Positions 16,421 to 23,650 of a DNA stretch of 26,456 nt are shown here, piece by piece. Each line of letters begins with the position of its first letter. Within the stretch, counting starts at the first letter, position 1. The DNA is taken from the NCBI GenBank assembly GCA_018365455.1, contig JAGZJZ010000077.1, positions 1 to 26,456 on the forward strand, given 5' to 3'. Source of the DNA: Clostridiales bacterium (GTDB taxonomy: Bacteria; Bacillota; Clostridia; Lachnospirales; Lachnospiraceae). Below the pieces are notes generated by a model. It made no database searches. It was not told the origin of the DNA and was given only the letters and a program-made list of their open reading frames with translations. The position numbers and the translations under genes are program-made.

Positions 16421-17146
16421 ATGAAAACAAAGATCTGGGCACACCGAGGTGCTTCCGGTTATGCACCTGAAAATACGCTGGAAGCATTTGAACTTGCAAT
16501 TCACCAGAATGCTGATGGTATTGAACTGGATATACAACTGACAAAAGACGGAGAAATCGTCGTTGCACATGATGAAAAAATTAATCGCGTAACCGGTAAA
16601 AATGGTTGGATTAAGGACTATACCCTTAAGGAATTAAAACAATTACCTTTTAACAGAACACATCCCGAATTTACAAAGGCATGTATTCCCACCTTAAAAG
16701 AAGTGTATGAATTGATATCCCCCACAAACCTTACCGTGAATGTCGAGCTTAAAACCAGCATCTGTTTTTATCCCGGAATAGAGGAAAAGGCATTGAAACT
16801 TGCCAGAGAAATGCAGATGGAAGAACGAATTATTTATTCCTCCTTTAACCACTATACCTTAAAATCTCTAAAAGAGCTGGATTCATCTGTCAGCACCGGG
16901 CTTCTCTATGAAGACGGCTGGATCAATGTTCCCGCTTACGGCAATAACATAGGGGTTAATGCCCTGCATCCCGCAACCTATCTTCTTCAGTATCCTGATT
17001 TTCTGAAGGATTGTAAGAGATACCATCTGCCTCTGCACGTGTGGACAGTCAATACAAAAGAACAGATGAAAAAATTAATGTTACTGGGAGTTGATGCGAT
17101 TATAACAGATTTTCCTGACATTGCCCGAAAAATTTCAGATATTTAG
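16421..17146 (+). CDS. Glycerophosphodiester phosphodiesterase (UgpQ-like, cytoplasmic)
   Basis: A 241-residue GDPD-family TIM-barrel enzyme. It hydrolyses glycerophosphodiesters such as glycerophosphocholine to glycerol-3-phosphate and an alcohol. The family signature AHRGASGYAPENTLEAF provides His8/Arg9. IELDIQLTKDG (Glu35, Asp37) and the second catalytic histidine, His50 (VVAHDE), follow. Further conserved motifs are VNVELKT (about 106-112) and the C-terminal HVWTVNTKEQMKKLMLLGVDAIITDFPD. No signal peptide or membrane helix is seen, so it should be cytosolic. The length is normal for single-domain bacterial GDPDs. The start follows GAGTGAGG at 7 nt. It is a single-gene transcription unit with its own promoter. 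The substrate cannot be read from the sequence. Confidence 0.95.
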   Translation: MKTKIWAHRGASGYAPENTLEAFELAIHQNADGIELDIQLTKDGEIVVAHDEKINRVTGKNGWIKDYTLKELKQLPFNRTHPEFTKACIPTLKEVYELISPTNLTVNVELKTSICFYPGIEEKALKLAREMQMEERIIYSSFNHYTLKSLKELDSSVSTGLLYEDGWINVPAYGNNIGVNALHPATYLLQYPDFLKDCKRYHLPLHVWTVNTKEQMKKLMLLGVDAIITDFPDIARKISDI

Positions 17147-17176
17147 AAAAAAGAGATAGCAGGATGTTCGGGTCAG

Positions 17177-17303
17177 GGATTTCGAAGTGTTTTTGGCGGA
17201 TAGTATTCGATGGCTTCCATCGGATACTAAGCGGGCAATGAGATGCGAAATCCATCAGGATTTCGGAACGAATACCTGCGTGCCGCCAAAAAGTGCTTCG
17301 GAA
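17177..17303. repeat. Intergenic multi-hairpin element (three-way-junction fold)
   Basis: This fills most of the 206-bp gap between the convergent GDPD and ytaF genes. An outer stem pairs CGAAG..TTTTTGGCGG (17183-17199) with CCGCCAAAAA..CTTCG (17283-17300), with a small internal loop. Inside it are two hairpins: a 13-bp stem with one G-U-type pair and a 3-nt loop (17201-17213/17217-17229), and a perfect 8-bp stem CGAAATCC/GGATTTCG with loop ATCA (17246-17253/17258-17265). GGATTTCG also occurs at 17177-17184. It encodes no long ORF. It could be a dispersed REP/MITE-like palindromic repeat, a structured RNA, or a bidirectional terminator. Confidence 0.6.
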
Positions 17304-17352
17304 AGGTTAGAAAATACCAGTTTTGCGGCCAGCTGACAGATTAGCTGTATTA

Positions 17353-17976
17353 CTAGACAAACATTTCATATAAACCCATGCCAAAAATAATCAGTCCGGA
17401 TACAACCGTTGCATACTTACCAAATATCCTTGACAGACATCCTCTGCCAAAACGCTGCCCGGCAGATATAAAAAAGTAACTTACTAAAAGCGTAAAAACG
17501 GAAGTCCAGAACACGGATAGACCGGTAATACTCCCAGCGATCCCAAGTCCTATATTATTTACGGTAAGTGCTAATGCCAATGTAACTGCCTCACGCATAT
17601 CAATGTTTCCGGATCCGTCCTTATCTCCTTCTTCCATGCTTTTTTTCAGCCAGGTTTTATCCTTTTTCTGATTATCTTCCGAACCCGATTTCACCCGGTT
17701 CTTCCTAAACTCTTTCCAGATAAATTCAGCTATAAACAGTCCTCCCACAAAAACAAGAATAGACGATCCAATCAGATTTGCTGTCTCTGTGCTTATGATT
17801 TCGGTAAACAGTGATCCCAGAGACATGGACAAAAATGTACCAATCGCTGTGATACACGCAATTACAAGATTACTTTCCGGTTCTATCTTAATACGTTTTA
17901 TACCATATGCAACGCCAATCGTCAGATTATCCAGATTAGCGGAAATTGCAAATAAAAATGCAGATAAAAAATGCAT
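17353..17976 (-). CDS. ytaF: YtaF-like sporulation membrane protein (MntP/LysE-like fold)
   Basis: A 207-residue integral membrane protein with two three-helix halves (about 1-90 and 128-207) joined by a charged cytosolic-type loop. The N-terminal SANLDNLTIGVAYGIK is characteristic of YtaF. The second half repeats the theme (ALALTVNNIGLGIAG), as expected of an internally duplicated transporter-like fold related to MntP. The loop contains DKDGSGNIDMRE (residues 118-129), which fits the 12-residue EF-hand loop pattern at positions 1, 3, 5, 6, 8, 9 and 12. B. subtilis ytaF is a sporulation-associated gene of unknown biochemical function. The ribosome site is GGTGG, about 10 nt before the ATG. 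No clear promoter was recognised upstream. Confidence 0.85.
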   Translation of the reverse strand: MHFLSAFLFAISANLDNLTIGVAYGIKRIKIEPESNLVIACITAIGTFLSMSLGSLFTEIISTETANLIGSSILVFVGGLFIAEFIWKEFRKNRVKSGSEDNQKKDKTWLKKSMEEGDKDGSGNIDMREAVTLALALTVNNIGLGIAGSITGLSVFWTSVFTLLVSYFFISAGQRFGRGCLSRIFGKYATVVSGLIIFGMGLYEMFV

Positions 17977-18006
17977 AAAACAAATTCACCACCCATATAA
18001 TATTCG

Positions 18007-18147
18007 TTATATAGAATCATATGCATTTTTTATTATTCGGTGCCCTTTCCGGTTTTTTAGAGTAAATACAGATCTCCAACAAGTTCTATGATATTTTTTG
18101 CTATATTCACGTAATACCTTTTTCATTGTATCTATATCACATCCCAT
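18007..18147 (-). CDS. Doubtful small basic protein (46 aa)
   Basis: An unrecognised ORF in the 303-bp gap between ade and ytaF. The frame is open from 18237, but that longer version overlaps the ade terminator. Possible starts are the GTG at 18165, only about 3 nt after AGAGGGAGA, or the ATG at 18147, which has a poor ribosome site. The product is Lys/Arg-rich with one Trp and two Cys (EYSKKYHRTCWRS, KNRKGHRIIKNAY). Its stop lies 30 bp before the ytaF start. No domain is recognised, and it may not be expressed. Nothing else was found in this gap apart from the terminator. Confidence 0.25.
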   Translation of the reverse strand: MGCDIDTMKKVLREYSKKYHRTCWRSVFTLKNRKGHRIIKNAYDSI

Positions 18148-18190
18148 AGCCTCTGTCTTGTCCACACTCTCCCTCTTATAACATACACAT

Positions 18191-18230
18191 AAAAATACCC
18201 ACAGCGAAGATCCACCAGACCTTCTCTGTG
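18191..18230 (-). terminator. Intrinsic terminator of the purine permease-adenine deaminase operon
   Basis: A 10-bp stem with one mismatch (18200-18209 against 18221-18230, CACAG/CTGTG ends) and an 11-nt loop. On the minus strand it is followed by GGTATTTTTA. It lies 50 bp after the ade stop codon. Confidence 0.65.
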
Positions 18231-18279
18231 AGTACATATCTACTTCATCTATTCTCTTTCAACTCTCTTAACAAGTTTT

Positions 18280-20115
18280 TTAACTGATCACCAGTTCAAC
18301 AATTTCTCCCTTTCTCACATCCACCAGCCCTCTGTCGGTCAGTTTCAGTGCTGGGCTAACCGGCAACCCTAATGTGCAGAGAGACATAACCGGATTGTAA
18401 TGGCGATACCCCAGTTGAAAAAGGCTGTTTCGCACTTTCTTCAGCGCCGGACCAATTTCATCAACTGGGCGGTCTGACAGTATGCCTGCTACCGGAAGTG
18501 GTAGTTCTGCGCTGATTTTCCCCTGAAAAGCGGTGAGAATTCCACCCTGAAGCTCCTGGATTCTTTCCACAGCAACCTGCATATCCCGGACATTTTCTCC
18601 TATTACAAATAAATTGTGATGGTCATGGAAATAGGTTGACGCCGCCGCTCCTTCTTTCAGACAATCCCCGGTGACAAAGCCATAACCGATATTCCCGTTT
18701 TTACCGTAACGCTCCAGCACCATAGCAAGAAGGCATCCGGTCCCTTCCCAGCAGATCTTATAATCTCTGACAGGCATGGATACTATTTTTTCACTGGTCT
18801 GCGTCCTTCCATTTGAAACCTCAATGACCCGGACTTGTACACTTCCTGATTTTAGCTTGACACAAACCTGGAAATCTTCCGGTTTAAGTACCGGAATGCA
18901 AACGCTGTGAAAATAATCCTCCGGGAAGATATGGCGATTCCCTGCCTGCTGATTTTCTCCTGGCTGATTCTCTTCCGGCTGACTCTCTCCTGGCTGGCTC
19001 TCTCCTGGCTGGCTCTCTTCCGGCTGGCTCTCTTCCGGCTGAAATGCCCTCGCCAGCTTTCCTCCAGCCTGTTCTTTCGATGCAATAAGCTTTCCGTCTT
19101 TATATACATAATCCGGTTCTAAACTGTCAAATCCGGTAACCAGGGCAAAATCGGCTGTTTTTCCAGGTGCCAGCACTCCTCTGTCCCTGAGGTTCATCCT
19201 TCTTGCATTGGTATAGGTCCCACAGTAAATTGCTTCTTCTGTGGGGAACCCCATGCGAATTGCTTCCTCGAGTACCTTATTCAGCTGTCCTTCTTCATAC
19301 AGCTTATCCGCCATTGTATCATCCGTTACAAATCCGCAGTGTTCATAAAGCCTGTTTTCCCGGATATAATCCAGAATCTCCGGTCTTAACATCTTCTCCT
19401 GCAATTCCACAAACATTCCATTTTCGAATCTCTGCTGTATTTCTTCCAGGGTATGCTCCGTATGATCTCCATCAATGCCAAGATAAAGGAATTTAGCCAG
19501 GTCCAGCCCTGTAAGGGAGGGACAATGTCCTTCAATGACAAAATTGGGATCTTTTTCCCGCAGATATTTTAAAAACTTTGTAATCTCAAGATCATTTTCC
19601 CGGATGATCTGTCTGTAATTCATAATTTCTCCAACGCAGATTACCTCTTTTCTCTCAAGCAATTCTTTCATCGCCTGACAGTCAATAATCTCACCGGTTG
19701 TCTCCAGATTCTCATTGGTAGACGGTACGCTGCTGGGAATGCCATAGAAGATATCAATGGGTGCATGCCCGCCATCCGCCATCATTTCATAAATTCCGTT
19801 TAGTCCTTTAATATTAGCCATTTCGTGGGGTTCTGAGACAACAGTTGTAACACCGCACTTTCCGGCAAACCCGGCAAATGTCCGGGGCGTCATCATAGAA
19901 CTTTCGATATGCATGTGAATATCAATCAATCCGGGGATAATATAATAACCGGAAGCGTCCAGTTCTTTTTCGGCAGTAATTTCCGTCTTCCCATTTTCTT
20001 TCACATCAATATAATAAATTCTTCCGTCCAGCACATACACATCCGCCCTTCGGAAACACTTCAGATAACTGTTAAATACTTTCCCATTTCGAATTACTAA
20101 ATCCACATTTTCCAT
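18280..20115 (-). CDS. ade: Adenine deaminase (AdeC type)
   Basis: A 611-residue binuclear-metal amidohydrolase that converts adenine to hypoxanthine and ammonia in purine salvage. The metallo-dependent hydrolase domain (about 1-345) shows DIHMHIES (His67, His69), SEPHEM (about 95-99), VGEIMNY (Glu163), EGHCP (His197), DGDHTEH (His218, His221) and FVTDDT (Asp265). The adenine-deaminase C-terminal domain (about 400-611) carries YFHDHHN (about 495-501), PVAGILSD and LGLPVSPALKLTDRG. Between the two domains lies an in-frame QPEES/QPGES pentapeptide repeat (about 359-388), which makes this protein slightly longer than most relatives. The gene starts 10 bp after the permease stop and is co-transcribed with it. 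Confidence 0.95.
   Translation of the reverse strand: MENVDLVIRNGKVFNSYLKCFRRADVYVLDGRIYYIDVKENGKTEITAEKELDASGYYIIPGLIDIHMHIESSMMTPRTFAGFAGKCGVTTVVSEPHEMANIKGLNGIYEMMADGGHAPIDIFYGIPSSVPSTNENLETTGEIIDCQAMKELLERKEVICVGEIMNYRQIIRENDLEITKFLKYLREKDPNFVIEGHCPSLTGLDLAKFLYLGIDGDHTEHTLEEIQQRFENGMFVELQEKMLRPEILDYIRENRLYEHCGFVTDDTMADKLYEEGQLNKVLEEAIRMGFPTEEAIYCGTYTNARRMNLRDRGVLAPGKTADFALVTGFDSLEPDYVYKDGKLIASKEQAGGKLARAFQPEESQPEESQPGESQPGESQPEENQPGENQQAGNRHIFPEDYFHSVCIPVLKPEDFQVCVKLKSGSVQVRVIEVSNGRTQTSEKIVSMPVRDYKICWEGTGCLLAMVLERYGKNGNIGYGFVTGDCLKEGAAASTYFHDHHNLFVIGENVRDMQVAVERIQELQGGILTAFQGKISAELPLPVAGILSDRPVDEIGPALKKVRNSLFQLGYRHYNPVMSLCTLGLPVSPALKLTDRGLVDVRKGEIVELVIS
18951..19040. repeat. Six-copy 15-bp tandem repeat inside ade
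   Basis: Six consecutive 15-bp units (18951, 18966, 18981, 18996, 19011, 19026) differ at only a few positions around GGCTCTCTTCCGGCT. Read on the minus strand they encode Q-P-(E/G)-E-(S/N) pentapeptides. The 15-bp period keeps the frame, so copy-number changes would lengthen or shorten the interdomain linker without breaking the enzyme. Confidence 0.95.
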
Positions 20116-20124
20116 ATATATATC

Positions 20125-21429
20125 CTATACAATGGTATAAAAATACAAGAGGCATACAATAACCAGAATATACATTACATTAGAGATTTCTCTGATCTTG
20201 CCTGATGCGATCTTCATGATAAAATACGTAGGAATTGCAGCGCAGATACCATTTGCAATGTTATTGGCAAAGATCGTAAATGTCACACAGACAAATGCGG
20301 GGATGCTCTCTGTAATTTCTTCATATTTAATATTCTTCATGGCGCTTAACATTCCGATTCCAATATAAATCAATACCGGCGCCGTTGCTGCTGATGGTAT
20401 CATCAATGCAACCGGTGCGAAGAATAAAGCAAGGGCAAAACAGGCTGAAGTTGCAACTACCGTAAGTCCTGTCTTTCCACCAGCCTCTACGCCTGCGGAG
20501 GATTCCAGATAGGTCGTCATGCTGGGCATGCCAAATAATGCGCCAAAGCTGGTTGCAATTGCATCCACTTTAAAGCAGCGGTCAATCCCCGGCAGATTCC
20601 CGTCTTTGTCCAGATATCCCGCTTTTGCCCCAACACCCAGAACCGTACCAAAGGTAGAGAAGAAATCCGGTACAAAGAGTGCTATTAAGAATGGTATATA
20701 CGCAAAATTCAGTGCCCCTGCAATATCAATATTCAAGAACTGGGTTCCGATATTAGCCGGCATAGACAGGATGCTCTCCGGCAGCTTTGTAACACCAAAT
20801 GGGATTCCCACAATGGTGGTAATCAAGATGGTCAGGATCATGCCTCCGGCGACATTTCGTACTTTCATCACCAGGAGAATAATAAACCCGATTACCGTTA
20901 CGATTACTTCCGGAGAAGCAAGATCTCCAAATGCCAGGCTTTTCTTGCTCTCATTTGCAATGATCAGACCGCAGCTCTTTGCACCCAGCAGTGCAATAAA
21001 CAGACCGATTCCGGCACTGACTGCATGTTTAAGGCTCATGGGTATAACTTTTACAACTGCTTCCCGCAGCCCCAAAAATGTAACCAGTATAAACAATACA
21101 CCGCTTAGAAAAATTACACCAGCTGTAATCTCAGGGGAAATACCGTCATTTTGTATCATTGCCGTAACAATCCCAACGCTGCCAAGCCCCGGCGCCAGCG
21201 CAAACGGCCGATTTGTAAAAATAGCCATTGCCACGCTGGTCAAAATAATCAGCAGTACCATCGCTGTCAGCATCACATGCTTATCCAGTCCTGCTGAACT
21301 CAGCATATTCGGTACTGTTGCCAATACATACGCCATTGTGACAAATGTGGTAACACCTGCAATCAACTCTGTTTTCAAATTCGTTTGGTACTTTGACAAC
21401 TGAAACTGCTTCTCCAACCACTGTTTCAT
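20125..21429 (-). CDS. Purine (adenine/hypoxanthine/guanine) permease, AzgA-like NCS2 family
   Basis: A 434-residue membrane transporter with about 12-14 predicted helices. Signatures are TELIAGVTTFVTMAYVL (about 20-36), PFALAPGLGS (about 75-84), SLKHAVSAGIGLFIALLG, PDFFSTFGTVLGVG and the substrate-site region MTTYLESSAGVEAGGKTGLT (about 300-319). These fit the AzgA/PbuG/PbuO clade of proton-coupled purine importers. The ATG at 21429 follows AAAGGAGAG at 8 nt. It is the first gene of an operon with ade, so adenine or hypoxanthine import followed by deamination is the natural reading. A purine riboswitch was looked for in the leader and not found. The divergent LysR gene is the likely regulator. 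Confidence 0.93.
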   Translation of the reverse strand: MKQWLEKQFQLSKYQTNLKTELIAGVTTFVTMAYVLATVPNMLSSAGLDKHVMLTAMVLLIILTSVAMAIFTNRPFALAPGLGSVGIVTAMIQNDGISPEITAGVIFLSGVLFILVTFLGLREAVVKVIPMSLKHAVSAGIGLFIALLGAKSCGLIIANESKKSLAFGDLASPEVIVTVIGFIILLVMKVRNVAGGMILTILITTIVGIPFGVTKLPESILSMPANIGTQFLNIDIAGALNFAYIPFLIALFVPDFFSTFGTVLGVGAKAGYLDKDGNLPGIDRCFKVDAIATSFGALFGMPSMTTYLESSAGVEAGGKTGLTVVATSACFALALFFAPVALMIPSAATAPVLIYIGIGMLSAMKNIKYEEITESIPAFVCVTFTIFANNIANGICAAIPTYFIMKIASGKIREISNVMYILVIVCLLYFYTIV

Positions 21430-21520
21430 TTTCTTCTCTCCTTTTACGTGCTTTTATTCCCCTGCTGCTTCCTGCGTTACAAGTTTGACGTATCGTCAGA
21501 GCTGGCTGGGGGTATTCGAC

Positions 21521-21549
21521 TTGCTTCTTTTCTATATCTATTGTATGAT
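21521..21549 (+). promoter_or_regulatory. Candidate lysR promoter, overlapping the permease promoter
   Basis: TTGCTT (21521-21526), a 17-bp spacer and TATGAT (21544-21549). Its -10 overlaps the -10 of the opposing permease promoter (21540-21545), so the two promoters should exclude each other. The resulting lysR leader would be about 118 nt long. Confidence 0.5.
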
Positions 21550-21569
21550 AAGGATAAAAGCATGTCCAA
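21540..21569 (-). promoter_or_regulatory. Purine permease-ade operon promoter
   Basis: On the minus strand TTGGAC (21569-21564), an 18-bp spacer and TACAAT (21545-21540). The predicted leader is about 100 nt and contains the small palindrome TGACG-TAT-CGTCA (21486-21498), with no riboswitch fold recognised. The 9-bp inverted repeat at 21577-21620 sits just upstream of the -35. Confidence 0.6.
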
Positions 21570-21576
21570 TTCCTAT

Positions 21577-21620
21577 TTACCATAATGATTATTCCAAAAG
21601 TGAATAACTGCTTATGGTAA
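21577..21620. promoter_or_regulatory. Candidate LysR-type regulator binding region (inverted repeat)
   Basis: Perfect 9-bp arms, TTACCATAA (21577-21585) and TTATGGTAA (21612-21620), are separated by 26 bp. An internal ATAAT-G-ATTAT palindrome lies at 21582-21592. Relative to the permease start site this spans roughly -45 to -88, where LysR-type proteins usually bind. Confidence 0.45.
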
Positions 21621-21673
21621 CTGCAGCAAACTATCGTATGCAGGTAAACTCTATCTTTATAATGAGGTATCCC

Positions 21674-22588
21674 ATGAATATCAAAGAATTTGACTATATA
21701 TTATGCATTGCAAAACACCAGAATATCACAAAGGCTGCGCAGGAATTGTATATTTCCCAGCCTACGCTGAGCAAGTACCTGCAGAAGCTGGAAAAACAAT
21801 TAGGCTGCAAACTTTTCGGCAGGGTTGATAACCGTTATATCCCCACACATGCCGGGAAGCGGTATCTGGCATATGCCAAGAAAATGATGGCGCTCAATCA
21901 GGATTGGGAAAAAGAATTAAAAGACATTACCCAGTGCAATGAAGGGGAACTGAATATTTCCTTTCCCCTGATGCGCAGTTCCTGTATGATTCCCACTATT
22001 CTCCCTGCTTTTTACCAGAAATATCCTCATATCCGGATCAATTGCCTGGAAGAGACTTATGCCATACAGGAAAAACTCCTGCTGGATGACCAGATTGACT
22101 TTGCTATTTTTAATGAATCCTCTCCCCATCCCAAACTCACTTATGAATCTCTGGGCGAGGAAGAAATCGTACTTGTGGTGTCTCCCCGTCATCCGTTTGC
22201 ATCTCTGGGCGTTATCGGACCGGACAGCCCCTATCCCTATATAGATCTCGCACTTTTTGCCAGCGACAACTTCATTTTGCATTTTCCGGAACAGACCACC
22301 GGAAGAATTGCTCTTGATCTATTTCGAAAACACAAAATCAGTCCCACCGTTTTCCTTCATACCAGAAATACCCAGGCGGCAGTTCTACTGGTCCTGCAGG
22401 ATCTGGGCATATGTTTTGCACCGGAGAGTTATATCAAAAATATGCATTTTCAGACACCTCCCGTATGCTTTTCAGTAGGCAAACCCCGCATTAGCACCAC
22501 TTTGAGCATTGCATACCGCAAGGGTTCCTATATGCCCCTTTACGCTCTGGATTTTATAAAAATGGTAAAAAAAATGATGTCCCGCTGA
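21674..22588 (+). CDS. LysR-family transcriptional regulator
   Basis: 304 residues from the ATG at 21674, preceded by AATGAGGT at 5 nt. ATG codons further upstream (21614, 21662) would give an abnormal N-terminal extension, and the ATG at 21662 is part of the ribosome site itself. The winged helix-turn-helix (about 1-60) reads MNIKEFDYILCIAKHQNITKAA-type text, then SQPTLSKYLQKLEKQLGCKLF. The effector-binding domain spans about 90-300. It is divergent from the purine permease-ade operon, with overlapping promoters, so control of purine salvage is a reasonable inference; the inducer is unknown. The last codons and the stop form part of the hsp20 terminator stem. Confidence 0.93.
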   Translation: MNIKEFDYILCIAKHQNITKAAQELYISQPTLSKYLQKLEKQLGCKLFGRVDNRYIPTHAGKRYLAYAKKMMALNQDWEKELKDITQCNEGELNISFPLMRSSCMIPTILPAFYQKYPHIRINCLEETYAIQEKLLLDDQIDFAIFNESSPHPKLTYESLGEEEIVLVVSPRHPFASLGVIGPDSPYPYIDLALFASDNFILHFPEQTTGRIALDLFRKHKISPTVFLHTRNTQAAVLLVLQDLGICFAPESYIKNMHFQTPPVCFSVGKPRISTTLSIAYRKGSYMPLYALDFIKMVKKMMSR

Positions 22589-22605
22589 GTCTTCAGCAGG
22601 ACATC
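22567..22605 (-). terminator. Intrinsic terminator of the hsp20 operon, embedded in the lysR 3' end
   Basis: A 13-bp stem (22576-22588 with 22593-22605, one G-U-type pair) and 4-nt loop, followed on the minus strand by eight T (22574-22567). The lysR stop codon TGA (22586-22588) is the inner end of the left arm, so the convergent lysR and hsp20 units share this DNA. Confidence 0.9.
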
Positions 22606-22631
22606 CCGTATCACATTTATGCATTTTGTTT

Positions 22632-23057
22632 TTATTGTATCGTAATGAGTTTTGGCTGCTCCTCAATTTTCCCGGCAGCTTCTTTGGGAATCATCAGACG
22701 CAGGATACCATCCTGGAATCCCGCCTGTATATCTTCCTGACGAACGCTGTCCCCCACATAGAAGGACCTTTTACAGGATCCGCTGTAACGTTCTCTGCGG
22801 ATATAATTGCCATGCTTATCCGTTTCATCCCTGTTCTCATTCTTATTCGCGGTGATTGTCAGATATCCATCCTTCAGTTCTGCCCTTACATCCTCTTTCG
22901 CATACCCCGGCAGCTCCATATCAACCAGATAGTGATTATCTTTTTCCTGAACATCTGTCTTCATGATCTGGGACGTGTTGTCTGAAAATGGTTTGCTAAA
23001 GAACGGGTCACGGAACAATTCATCAAATAAATCAAAAGCTCTGTTTGAAAGTAACAT
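22632..23057 (-). CDS. Small heat-shock protein Hsp20 (second of a tandem pair)
   Basis: A 141-residue ATP-independent chaperone of the alpha-crystallin/Hsp20 family that holds unfolding proteins in the cytoplasm. The alpha-crystallin domain spans about 32-130, with VDMELPGYAKEDV, GYLTITANK, YIRRERYSGSCKRSFYVGD and the closing GILRLMIPKE. The C-terminal tail EQPKLITIQ carries an I-x-I-type motif used for oligomer contacts. It is highly similar along its whole length to the gene at 23159-23584. The ribosome site is AAGGAGG, identical to that of the upstream copy. Expressed from the CIRCE promoter upstream of its twin, and ended by the terminator at 22567-22605. Confidence 0.95.
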   Translation of the reverse strand: MLLSNRAFDLFDELFRDPFFSKPFSDNTSQIMKTDVQEKDNHYLVDMELPGYAKEDVRAELKDGYLTITANKNENRDETDKHGNYIRRERYSGSCKRSFYVGDSVRQEDIQAGFQDGILRLMIPKEAAGKIEEQPKLITIQ

Positions 23058-23158
23058 AAGTCATACCTCCTTGAAAATAACTGACTGGCGGCGTTAGCCG
23101 CAATACTACTTGTTTCTATATGATAAACTGCGGCAGAGGGAAACATTCCCCTGGCAGA

Positions 23159-23584
23159 TTACTGGATTGAAATCAGCTTTGGCTGATCGTCTTTCAAAAC
23201 CGGCTCCTTGGGAATGCTGAGCCTTAAAATACCATCCTGGAATCCCGCCTGAATATCTTCCTGCCTTACCTGATCTCCCACATAAAAGGTTCGTTTGCAG
23301 GATCCGCTGTAACGTTCTCTTCTGATATATTTTCCTGCCTCGTCTTTCTCTTCTTTATTTTCATTTTTCACTGCTGTAATTGTCAGATTGCCGTCTTTTA
23401 ATTCTGCCTTAATATCTTCTTTGGCATACCCCGGCAGTTCAATATCCACCAGATAATGATTCTCCTTTTCCTGGATGTCTGTCTTCATCACCTGGGCAGT
23501 TCTGCTTTCCGTATAAGACGGATTGAAAAATGTGTCCTTGAACATCTCATCAAATAAATCATACGCTCTGTTTCTAAGTAACAT
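23159..23584 (-). CDS. Small heat-shock protein Hsp20 (first of a tandem pair)
   Basis: 141 residues, the same length as its neighbour downstream. The motifs are nearly identical: VDIELPGYAKEDI, GNLTITAVK, YIRRERYSGSCKRTFYVGD, QEDIQAGFQDGILRL and PKLISIQ. The differences concentrate in the N-terminal arm (residues about 12-32) and the loop near 75-85, the usual variable parts of Hsp20. The two genes are a recent-looking tandem duplication separated by 101 bp, which carries a short GC hairpin (23088-23101) and the second AAGGAGG site. It is the first gene after the CIRCE promoter, so it should be repressed by HrcA and induced by heat. Confidence 0.95.
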   Translation of the reverse strand: MLLRNRAYDLFDEMFKDTFFNPSYTESRTAQVMKTDIQEKENHYLVDIELPGYAKEDIKAELKDGNLTITAVKNENKEEKDEAGKYIRRERYSGSCKRTFYVGDQVRQEDIQAGFQDGILRLSIPKEPVLKDDQPKLISIQ

Positions 23585-23650
23585 AAGTCATACCTCCTTG
23601 GTTTTTATCTGAAATTGGTTTGTTGTAACTGTTTTATTTGTTATATATGT

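Noticed and set aside
18951..19040. Regular repeats considered as a CRISPR array
   Set aside because: The units are directly adjacent 15-mers without spacers, and they encode an in-frame pentapeptide repeat in the adenine deaminase.
20519..21403. 294-codon plus-strand ORF opposite the purine permease
   Set aside because: Long only because the opposing hydrophobic codons avoid stops. No domain is recognised and there is no ribosome site.
21430..21540. Purine riboswitch in the permease-ade leader
   Set aside because: The conserved purine aptamer core and flanking stems were looked for by eye and not found; only a small TGACG/CGTCA palindrome is present.
21281..21583. 100-codon minus-strand ORF across the permease start and promoter
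   Set aside because: It overlaps the permease start out of frame and covers the promoter and leader; no domain is recognised.
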